Assembly: GCF_900461455.1 (NCBI RefSeq)
Contig: NZ_UGIA01000001.1
Location: 1,364,001 to 1,428,000 of the forward strand
Origin: Helicobacter acinonychis
GTDB taxonomy: Bacteria > Campylobacterota > Campylobacteria > Campylobacterales > Helicobacteraceae
DNA length: 64,000 bases
Direction: 5' to 3'
Shown in pieces: positions 57,561 to 64,000 of this stretch (position 1 is the stretch's first letter; each line of letters begins with the position of its first letter). The notes under the pieces were generated by a model that did no database searches, was not told where the DNA came from, and worked only from the letters and a program-made list of their open reading frames with translations. A program made the translations under genes and the position numbers.

Positions 57561-57917
57561 TTAGTGTTTTTTGTGATCGTGACAGCAAGCTTCAGCATGC
57601 TTGTGATCTTTATGATCATGACTATTGGCATGGCAACAAGATCCTGCATTCACGATGCCCAAAATGTCTTCTAGCTCCAACACCATGTATTCGGTGCCGT
57701 CTAAAACGATCTCTGTACCTTTGTATTTGCCAAAAGCGATCACATCGCCCTCTTTAACGCATTTGCAACCTTCACTGATCTTATGGCTAACCGCTTTGAC
57801 TACGCCCATTAAAGGCTTTTCTTTAGCGTTATCAGGGATAATGATGCCTGAACTAGTTTTGTTCTCTTCTTCAAGTCTTTCTACTAAGACCCTTTCTCCT
57901 AATGGCTGAAACTTCAT
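57561..57917 (-). CDS. groES: Co-chaperonin GroES (HspA) with metal-binding tail
   Basis: A 118-residue GroES. Residues 1-90 are the ordinary co-chaperonin ([35 protein letters not shown]). The last 27 residues are a His/Cys-rich extension ([20 protein letters not shown] plus CHDHKKH) that binds nickel in Helicobacter and links the protein to urease and hydrogenase maturation. The start is ATG 57915-57917 with GGAGAAC upstream; a longer frame to 57983 lacks support. Confidence 0.97.
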   Translation of the reverse strand: MKFQPLGERVLVERLEEENKTSSGIIIPDNAKEKPLMGVVKAVSHKISEGCKCVKEGDVIAFGKYKGTEIVLDGTEYMVLELEDILGIVNAGSCCHANSHDHKDHKHAEACCHDHKKH

Positions 57918-57954
57918 GTCAGTTCTCCTAAATTTGATTAAAATAAAATAGAAA

Positions 57955-57981
57955 TTAGCGCTTATTGTTCTTAAGCGACAC
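57955..57981. promoter_or_regulatory. CIRCE-like operator before groES
   Basis: TTAGCGCTT, nine bases, then AAGCGACAC resembles the HrcA operator (consensus arms TTAGCACTC and GAGTGCTAA with a nine-base gap). The right arm is only partly complementary. It lies just downstream of the groES -10 box. Confidence 0.55.
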
Positions 57982-57982
57982 A

Positions 57983-58011
57983 ACTATAGCGCATTTTTAG
58001 GGATAAGTCAA
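57983..58011 (-). promoter_or_regulatory. groES-groEL promoter
   Basis: On the minus strand TTGACT and TATAGT are separated by exactly 17 bases, 66 bases before the groES ATG. It is the best -35/-10 pair in the window. Confidence 0.75.
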
Positions 58012-58146
58012 GCCATAAAAACAAAGATAAGATTATAGCTATAAGGATTATTAAGTCTATTTGTATAAAGTTTCATTAGTTTAAAAATATAGGGATTAAA
58101 AAAGGGGCGTTATTGACAAACCTTTTTTAAGATTTTATTTATTGAG

Positions 58147-58152
58147 TATAAT
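58147..58152 (+). promoter_or_regulatory. -10 box of dnaG
   Basis: TATAAT, 45 bases before the dnaG ATG; a TTGACA occurs upstream but at 28-base spacing, too far to pair. Confidence 0.5.
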
Positions 58153-58196
58153 GCGTTGAAGCGAGTTAAATTATAAGAAAAAGTGAAAGCGTTAAA

Positions 58197-59876
58197 ATGA
58201 TCCTTAAAAGTTCCGTTGATCGCCTTTTACAAGTTGCAGATATTGTAGAAGTCATTAGTTCTTATGTGGATTTAAGAAAAACGGGTTCTAATTACATGGC
58301 TTGTTGCCCTTTCCATGATGAAAGGAGTGCGAGTTTTAGCGTCAATCAAGCTAAAGGGTTTTACCATTGTTTTGGGTGTGGGGCGAGTGGGGATAGCATT
58401 CAATTTGTGATGGAGTTTGAAAAGCTTTCGTTTGTGGAAGCGCTTGAGAAACTAGCCCACCGATTCAATGTGACTTTAGAATATGATAAAGGCGTTTATT
58501 ACGATTATAAAGAAGATTACCACCTTTTAGAAATGGTGAGCTCGTTGTATCAAGAAGAGCTTTTTAACGCCCCCTTTTTTTTAGATTATTTGCAAAAAAG
58601 AGGGCTTAATATAGAGAGTATCAGAGCGTTTAAATTAGGGTTATGCGTAAATAGAATTTATCATGGCATTGAAAATAAAGGCTTGAATAAGGACAAGCTC
58701 ATTGAATTAGGCGTGTTAGGAAAAAACGATAACAATCAGAAAACCTATTTACGCTTTTTAGATCGCATTATGTTCCCTATTTATAACCCTAGCGCTCAAG
58801 TGGTGGGTTTTGGAGGGCGCACCTTAAAAGAAAAAGGAGCCAAATATATCAATTCGCCCCAAAGCAAGCTTTTTGATAAATCCAGTTTGCTTTATGGCTA
58901 TCATTTGGCTAAAGAAAGCATCTATAAACAAAAACAAGTCATTGTAACAGAGGGGTATTTAGATGTGATTTTATTGCACCAAGCGGGTTTTAAAAATGCC
59001 ATAGCCACGCTTGGGACGGCCTTAACACCATCGCATTTGCCCTTGCTTAAAAAAGGCGAGCCAGAGATTTTTTTGAGCTATGATGGGGATAAAGCAGGGA
59101 GGAATGCGGCGTATAAAGCGAGCTTGATGTTGGCTAAAGAGCAAAGAAAAGGGGGAGTGATCTTATTTGAAAACAACCTAGATCCAGCGGATATGATCGC
59201 TAATAACCAGATTGAAACCTTAAAAAATTGGTTATCGCACCCCATAGCTTTTATTGAATTTGTTTTAAGGCATATGGCGAGTTCTTATGTTTTGGATGAC
59301 CCTTTAGAAAAAGATAAGGCTCTTAAAGAAATGTTAGGGTTTTTGAAAAACTTTTCCTTGCTTTTACAAAGCGAATACAAGCCCTTAATCGCTACGCTTT
59401 TACAAGTGCCTTCGCATGTTTTAGGGATCAAAGAGCGCTCATCTTTCCAACCTTTTTATTCAAAAACAGAAAAATCTAATTATTCTCAAAAGTTTGTGCA
59501 TGTTTCTAACACGCTCAGTTTGGAATTTTTAGAAAAATTGGTGATCCGCTATCTTTTAGAAGACAGGAGTTTATTAGATTTGGCGGTGGGTTATATCCAT
59601 AGTGGGGTATTCTTGCATAAAAAACAAGAATTTGACGCTTTGTGTCAAGAAAAATTAGATGACCCTAAATTAGTTGCGTTATTATTAGATGCGAATTTAC
59701 CCCTAAAAAAAGGGGGGTTTGAAAAGGAATTGCGTTTGTTGATTTTACGCTATTTTGAACGGCAACTCAAAGAAATCCCTAAAAGCCCGCTTTCTTTTAG
59801 CGAAAAAATGATCGCTTTAAAAAAGGTCCGCCAAGCCATCATTAAATTAAAACAAGGAGAATTAGTCGCCATATGA
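58197..59876 (+). CDS. dnaG: DNA primase
   Basis: A 559-residue primase that makes RNA primers at the fork. The N-terminal CHC2 zinc finger is MACCPFHDERSASFSVNQAK with GFYHCFGCGASGDS (about residues 37-65). The TOPRIM part has VTEGYLDVILLHQAG (about 250) and YDGDKAGRNAAY. The C-terminal 150 residues form the helicase-binding domain. ATG start; the next gene overlaps its stop by 4 bases. Confidence 0.95.
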   Translation: MILKSSVDRLLQVADIVEVISSYVDLRKTGSNYMACCPFHDERSASFSVNQAKGFYHCFGCGASGDSIQFVMEFEKLSFVEALEKLAHRFNVTLEYDKGVYYDYKEDYHLLEMVSSLYQEELFNAPFFLDYLQKRGLNIESIRAFKLGLCVNRIYHGIENKGLNKDKLIELGVLGKNDNNQKTYLRFLDRIMFPIYNPSAQVVGFGGRTLKEKGAKYINSPQSKLFDKSSLLYGYHLAKESIYKQKQVIVTEGYLDVILLHQAGFKNAIATLGTALTPSHLPLLKKGEPEIFLSYDGDKAGRNAAYKASLMLAKEQRKGGVILFENNLDPADMIANNQIETLKNWLSHPIAFIEFVLRHMASSYVLDDPLEKDKALKEMLGFLKNFSLLLQSEYKPLIATLLQVPSHVLGIKERSSFQPFYSKTEKSNYSQKFVHVSNTLSLEFLEKLVIRYLLEDRSLLDLAVGYIHSGVFLHKKQEFDALCQEKLDDPKLVALLLDANLPLKKGGFEKELRLLILRYFERQLKEIPKSPLSFSEKMIALKKVRQAIIKLKQGELVAI

Positions 59877-60925
59877 AAAAGATTAAAGCTTTAGCCTTAT
59901 TTAGTGGGGGGCTAGATAGTTTGTTATCCATGAAATTACTCATTGATCAAGGCATTGAAGTAACCGCCTTACACTTTAATATAGGGTTTGGGGGGAATAA
60001 GGATAAAAGAGAGTATTTTGAAAACGCCACCGCACAAATCGGGGCTAAACTCTTAGTGTGTGATATTAGAGAGCAATTTTTTAACGATGTGTTGTTCAAG
60101 CCAAAATACGGCTATGGGAAATATTTCAACCCTTGTATAGACTGCCATGCCAACATGTTTAGAAACGCGTTTTATAAAATGCTTGAACTAAACGCAGATT
60201 TTGTTTTGAGCGGGGAAGTGTTAGGGCAACGCCCTAAATCTCAAAGAAAAGAAGCATTAGATCAGGTGAGAAAATTGGTTAGAGCGGTGGGCGAAGAGGT
60301 GCGTTTTGATGGGATTTTAGACAGAACGCAAGAAAGTAATGAAAAAGCGCAATTTTTAGATGAATTGTTACTAAGACCCATGAGCGCTAAACTCTTAGAG
60401 CCTACTTTTATGGAAAAAAAGGGTTGGGTTGATAGAGAAAAGCTTTTAGATGTGAATGGTAGGGGGCGTGCTAGGCAATTACAAATGGTTAAAGATTATG
60501 GTTTGAAATATTACGAAAAGCCGGGTGGGGGGTGCTTGCTTACGGATATTCAAGTGAGTAATAAGATTAAGAATTTAAAAGAATACAGAGAAATGGTGTT
60601 TGAAGACAGCGTGATTGTCAAAATCGGGCGCTATTTTGTCTTACCCAATAACGCCCGCTTGGTGGTGGCAAGGAATGAAGAGGAAAATCATAAACTAGAC
60701 ATTCAGCACCCCTTAATGGATAAAATTGAATTGTTAGGTTGTAAAGGTCCTTTGAGTTTGGTGGATAAAAATGCGAGTAAAGAAGATAAAGAATTAGCTG
60801 GTCGTATCGCTTTAGGGTATGCTAAAACTTCAACAGAACAAGCTTATCTCATTCAAATAGGGAATGAAAAACGCGAGCTTCACCCTTTGGATAAAGAGAG
60901 CGCTAGGGAGTATTTATTCACTTAA
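59873..60925 (+). CDS. PP-loop ATPase, ThiI/MnmA-related, with C-terminal NFACT-R-like domain
   Basis: A 350-residue protein. The PP-loop for ATP is LALFSGGLDSLLSMKLL (about residues 7-23), followed by YFNPCIDCHANMFRN with paired Cys, and SGEVLGQRPKSQRKEAL. The C-terminal part (about 215-350, YEKPGGGCLLTD, FVLPNNARLVVARNEEENHK) resembles the NFACT-R domain. Such proteins probably thiolate tRNA or a related substrate; in epsilon-proteobacteria the exact job is unproven. It is coupled to dnaG by an ATGA overlap. Confidence 0.75.
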   Translation: MKKIKALALFSGGLDSLLSMKLLIDQGIEVTALHFNIGFGGNKDKREYFENATAQIGAKLLVCDIREQFFNDVLFKPKYGYGKYFNPCIDCHANMFRNAFYKMLELNADFVLSGEVLGQRPKSQRKEALDQVRKLVRAVGEEVRFDGILDRTQESNEKAQFLDELLLRPMSAKLLEPTFMEKKGWVDREKLLDVNGRGRARQLQMVKDYGLKYYEKPGGGCLLTDIQVSNKIKNLKEYREMVFEDSVIVKIGRYFVLPNNARLVVARNEEENHKLDIQHPLMDKIELLGCKGPLSLVDKNASKEDKELAGRIALGYAKTSTEQAYLIQIGNEKRELHPLDKESAREYLFT

Positions 60926-60960
60926 AAAGAGATTTTTAAGAGTTTTAAGGGTTTTCTTTT

Positions 60961-60966
60961 TATACT
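60961..60966 (+). promoter_or_regulatory. Possible -10 box before the DUF5718-like gene
   Basis: TATACT, 50 bases before the ATG at 61016, which has an AGGAGG site. Confidence 0.4.
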
Positions 60967-61015
60967 ATTAATAAAAAGTTCTAATCAGCGTTAAGCTGTT
61001 TTTTAGGAGGTTTGC

Positions 61016-61843
61016 ATGCAGGAGTTTTTAGGTTTTGGTGTGGTGGGGAATTTTGCAGGGCATTTGGAGCAGGCAGGGGAGAGTCATAGTTTTATTAACA
61101 TGAAAAGCGAAGAAAAGGACGCCCCTAAAGGGTTATTCCCTTTTTATATCCCATATGAAAATTGCTATTTGGGGCGTTGTTGCATTGATAACCATAAGAT
61201 TATTTTGCCCAATGATTTGAATTTAAAAGTGCAAGCAGAACCAGAAATCGCCTTGGAATGCGATGTCAAATACGATGAAAAAAATTTCGTCTCAAAGCTT
61301 GTGCCTAATTTCTTCATGGCGTTTAACGACACTTCTGTGCGCAATCTAGACGCCAAAAAACTCTCACAAAAAAAGAATTTTTCATCAGCTTCTAAAGGTA
61401 TTGGGCAAAAATTACCCATTGATAGGTTTGTTTATGGAGGGGTGTGTAACAACTTTTCTATCGCATCGTTTTTAAAATACAATAATGTTTGGCACATTTA
61501 TGGGGAAAACAGCAAATTGCTCAAATACGAGTTTTTTTACCAAAAGCTTTTAGATTGGATCAAAGACAGATTAAACTACCAACAAGACAGCGACTCTTTA
61601 GAAGCTTTAAGACCTTTTTTAGAGTGCCATCATTTCCCCACTAAAATCGTGGTGGCGATTGGGGCTACCCCTTATATGCCTTTTGCACAGGAGCATTTTT
61701 TGCAAAAAGGCGATGAGGTGGTAATCATTGCTTACAACCACTTGCAATACAGCTTTGAAAAGATTCAAAGCTTGTTAGAAGAAAATGCCTTGCAAACCAA
61801 AGAGCATGCCAACCTTTCTTATGTCTATCAAATCGTAGAGTAA
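61016..61843 (+). CDS. DUF5718-type conserved protein
   Basis: A 275-residue protein with no catalytic motif that I can name. It has GFGVVGNFAGHLEQAGESHS near the start, LPNDLNLKVQAEPEIALECD and FNDTSVRNLDAKKLSQKKNF in the middle, and VVAIGATPYMPFAQEHFLQK near the end. The layout is reminiscent of fumarylacetoacetate-hydrolase-like folds but this is only an impression. A strong AGGAGG ribosome site precedes the ATG. It is found in Helicobacter and Campylobacter near dnaG and comB. Confidence 0.6.
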   Translation: MQEFLGFGVVGNFAGHLEQAGESHSFINMKSEEKDAPKGLFPFYIPYENCYLGRCCIDNHKIILPNDLNLKVQAEPEIALECDVKYDEKNFVSKLVPNFFMAFNDTSVRNLDAKKLSQKKNFSSASKGIGQKLPIDRFVYGGVCNNFSIASFLKYNNVWHIYGENSKLLKYEFFYQKLLDWIKDRLNYQQDSDSLEALRPFLECHHFPTKIVVAIGATPYMPFAQEHFLQKGDEVVIIAYNHLQYSFEKIQSLLEENALQTKEHANLSYVYQIVE

Positions 61844-61975
61844 TAGGGTTTTATCATCTTTTGCTTTTTTACCCCTTTTAAAGAAAAGCCACCCCTTTTA
61901 GCCCCCTTTTAGAGAGTTTTAATGGTTTTTTAGGGATAATTTAAACCATTATTAAGATTCATTTAAAGGGTTGTG

Positions 61976-62257
61976 ATGTCCGCTCATTTTTTAAAAATCA
62001 TTTTTTTAATAGGCATGTGTGTTTCAAGCTTGTTCGCTGAAGGCTTAGAGGGGTTTTTTAACGCCCTAGAAGCCCAGCTCAAAAGCCCTATTGCTAAGGG
62101 GATTTTAATGGTGATTTTCATAGGGATCGCTATTTATGTGTGGAGGAATTTAGACCGGTGGAAAGAGATTTTATTCACGATCCTTGGCGTGGTGTTTGGG
62201 ATTTTTCTATTCTTTAAAGCCCCTAGTTTAGCGAATTGGTTTATGGGAATTTTTTAA
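61976..62257 (+). CDS. comB2: ComB2 (VirB2-like pilin), DNA uptake
   Basis: A 93-residue protein with a signal peptide (FLKIIFLIGMCVSSLFA), a short periplasmic part (EGLEGFFNALEAQLKSPIA) and two membrane helices, the layout of VirB2 pilins. It belongs to the ComB type IV apparatus that brings DNA across the outer membrane in natural transformation. The ATG at 61976 has AAAGGG five bases upstream; a GTG three bases before is less likely. It overlaps comB3 by one base. Confidence 0.88.
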   Translation: MSAHFLKIIFLIGMCVSSLFAEGLEGFFNALEAQLKSPIAKGILMVIFIGIAIYVWRNLDRWKEILFTILGVVFGIFLFFKAPSLANWFMGIF

Positions 62258-62520
62258 TGATTATTTTATCAGCGAGCGTGAAGAATTTGCGTGAAATTTC
62301 GGTCAAAGAAAAATTTTTGTGGCTGAACGCTAAATCTTATTTGATTTCTATTTTTGTGCCTTTTATCTTGCTTCCTTGGATTGATTTGTTGAGCGCTTTT
62401 TTATTGTATTTGGGGTTTTTAGCGCTCTTTAGCGTGCTAGAATTTTTTGATGAAGATATTGCAGATATTATTATTGCTAAAAGCAGAATAAAAACTAAAA
62501 CCAAAAGTTATAGAGCATAG
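62257..62520 (+). CDS. comB3: ComB3 (VirB3-like), DNA uptake
   Basis: An 87-residue VirB3-like inner-membrane protein with a single hydrophobic hairpin (LISIFVPFILLPWIDLLSAF and following residues) and a charged C-terminus. The ATG at 62257 overlaps the comB2 stop by one base; a longer upstream frame begins at a TTG inside comB2 and is not needed. It works with ComB2 and ComB4. Confidence 0.85.
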   Translation: MIILSASVKNLREISVKEKFLWLNAKSYLISIFVPFILLPWIDLLSAFLLYLGFLALFSVLEFFDEDIADIIIAKSRIKTKTKSYRA

Positions 62521-62521
62521 A

Positions 62522-64000
62522 ATGCTAGAAAAGCTTGTAAGCGCTATCAAACAAAAAATTTCAAACTATTTTTTAGGGGTTTTGCCTAAAAGCTATTCTA
62601 TGAGCGAAGAAAACAATATCCTAGGCTTGTATGATGAGCATTTTTTACTCACTAAAAATGAAAATCTCGTTGGCGTCCTCCGGTTAGAGGGGGTTAGTTA
62701 TACCCATTTGAGCGTGGAGCAATTGCAAGATCTTTTCACGGATCGCCAAATGGCGTTGGATTCTTTAGAAAAAGTCGTGGCGCGAATCGTGGTTAAAAGG
62801 CGTAAAATTGATTATCAACAAAATATTCAAGCCAATTCCCAACACTTGCAAGCGATTTTAAACCAGTTTGAAAACAAAGAAGTGTATGAGAATCAGTATT
62901 TTTTAGTTTTAGAAAGCACGCATTCCTTGCAAGGCGTTTTAGAGCATAAGAAAAAATCCTTAATGCACGCTAATAGAGAAAATTTTAAGGATATTCTCTC
63001 TTATAAAGTGCATTTTTTACAAGAAACTTTAAGAAGTTTAGAAATCCAACTCAAAAATTATGCCCCCAAACTCTTAAACTCTAAAGAAGTTTTGAATTTT
63101 TACGCAGAATACATCAATGGGTTTGAACTGCCTTTAAAGCCTTTAGTAGGAGGGTATTTGAGCGATAGCTATATCGCTAGTTCTGTTACTTTTGAAAAAG
63201 ATTATTTCATTCAAGAAAGCTTCAATCAAAAAATTTACAACCGCTTGATTGGCATTAAAGCCTATGAGAGCGAACGCATCACCTCCATAGCGATTGGGGC
63301 ACTCTTATACCAAGAGACACCATTAGATATTATCTTTTCCATAGAGCCTATGAGTGTGCATAAAACGCTGAGTTTTTTAAAAGAAAGGGCTAAGTTTAGC
63401 ATGTCTGGTCTCGTTAAAAACGAATTATTAGAATACCAAGAACTGGTCAAAACCAAACGATTATCCATGCAAAAATTCGCTTTAAACATTCTTATTAAAG
63501 CCCCTAGTTTAGGGAGATTAGACGCTCAAACAAGCTTAATTTTAGGGCTTTTATTTAAAGAAAACTTAGTGGGTGTTATAGAAACTTTTGGCTTGAAGGG
63601 AGGGTATTTTTCTTTTTTCCCTGAATGCATCCATTTAAACCACCGCTTGCGTTTTTTAACCTCTAAAGCCTTAGCGTGTTTAATGGTCTTTGAAAGGCAA
63701 AATTTAGGTTTTAAGGCTAATTCATGGGGGAATAGCCCTTTGAGTGTGTTTAAAAATTTGGATTATTCCCCTTTTTTATTCAATTTCCACAACCAAGAAG
63801 TGGGCCACAAAAACGCTAAAGAAATCCCTAGAGTGAATGGGCATACGCTAATCATAGGGGCTACTGGGAGCGGTAAAAGCACGCTGATGAGCTTTTTGAT
63901 GATGAGCGCTTTGAAATACCAAAACATGCGCCTTTTAGCCTTTGATAGGATGCAAGGGCTGTATTCTTTCACAGAGTTTTTTAAAGGGTATTACCATGAC
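62522..64000 (+). CDS. comB4: ComB4 (VirB4-like ATPase), 5' part
   Basis: The frame is open from ATG 62522 to the end of the window, 493 codons, and continues outside. It starts MLEKLVSAIKQKISNYFLGV; the VirB4 N-terminal domain (about 1-400, with LGLYDEHFLLTKNENLVGVL and TLSFLKERAKFSMSGLVKNE) is followed by the Walker A motif IIGATGSGKSTLMSFLMMSA (about residues 444-463). VirB4-type ATPases power assembly or DNA uptake by the Com apparatus. It starts one base after comB3. Walker B lies beyond the window. Confidence 0.93.
   Translation, partial: MLEKLVSAIKQKISNYFLGVLPKSYSMSEENNILGLYDEHFLLTKNENLVGVLRLEGVSYTHLSVEQLQDLFTDRQMALDSLEKVVARIVVKRRKIDYQQNIQANSQHLQAILNQFENKEVYENQYFLVLESTHSLQGVLEHKKKSLMHANRENFKDILSYKVHFLQETLRSLEIQLKNYAPKLLNSKEVLNFYAEYINGFELPLKPLVGGYLSDSYIASSVTFEKDYFIQESFNQKIYNRLIGIKAYESERITSIAIGALLYQETPLDIIFSIEPMSVHKTLSFLKERAKFSMSGLVKNELLEYQELVKTKRLSMQKFALNILIKAPSLGRLDAQTSLILGLLFKENLVGVIETFGLKGGYFSFFPECIHLNHRLRFLTSKALACLMVFERQNLGFKANSWGNSPLSVFKNLDYSPFLFNFHNQEVGHKNAKEIPRVNGHTLIIGATGSGKSTLMSFLMMSALKYQNMRLLAFDRMQGLYSFTEFFKGYYHD

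Noticed and set aside
58111-58152. TTGACA and TATAAT before dnaG as a classic promoter pair
   Set aside because: The gap is 28 bases, too long for one sigma-70-type site; only the -10 is kept.

Overview
The window is chromosomal DNA from Helicobacter pylori. Diagnostic genes are a nickel-binding GroES with a His/Cys-rich tail, arginase with the Helicobacter-type insertion, ComB2/B3/B4 competence genes, Hop/Hor-type outer-membrane proteins ending in aromatic residues, a hopZ locus with a CT repeat next to groEL, and many simple-repeat and restriction-modification (R-M) loci. The DNA is AT-rich and densely packed, with many 1-20 bp overlaps and some GTG/TTG starts.

Layout. 1-6600: the end of an outer-membrane protein gene, a decayed GmrSD/DUF262-type nuclease gene, alanine dehydrogenase, a shattered amino-acid permease, arginase, and an unidentified decayed minus-strand gene. 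6657-12085: minus-strand housekeeping block (lptG, pth, rplY, tal, murE, a TPR-like gene, NifU-like). 12223-31564: plus-strand block (phosphate permease, CorC-like protein, TolC/HlyD/ABC-2 export operon, YigZ, hemJ, menG/ubiE, xseB, nitrilase-like protein, serS, a TPR membrane protein, uvrD-like helicase, flgA, ubiX, coaD, tmk, comF-like). 31597-34852: a BcgI-like R-M/specificity locus broken by two in-frame TAA codons. 34979-41534: bioB, YihY, an outer-membrane protein with an apparent ATT start, an Mla-type lipid-transport operon with two lipoproteins. 41627-49995: a segment bounded by perfect 28-bp inverted repeats carrying a type III R-M pair (res switched OFF by a C9 tract), polA and an outer-membrane protein. 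50127-51864: ilvE and a frameshifted YgjP-like metallopeptidase. 51875-53629: a small foreign island with a HUH-type relaxase. 53726-55550: a hopZ-like pseudogene with a CT repeat. 55898-64000: groESL, dnaG, a PP-loop thiolase-like gene, a DUF5718-type gene, comB2-comB3 and the start of comB4.

How it fits together. The conserved blocks supply cell-wall, translation, repair, cofactor, menaquinone, heme and competence functions. They are separated by restriction-modification or mobile remnants, and gene order differs from what I remember of strain 26695 at just these places. The most interesting signals are therefore in the joins: homopolymer and dinucleotide switches, in-frame stops in restriction genes, tandem and direct repeats in a specificity subunit, and inverted repeats around a type III system. 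I saw no tRNA, rRNA, CRISPR array or intact insertion sequence.
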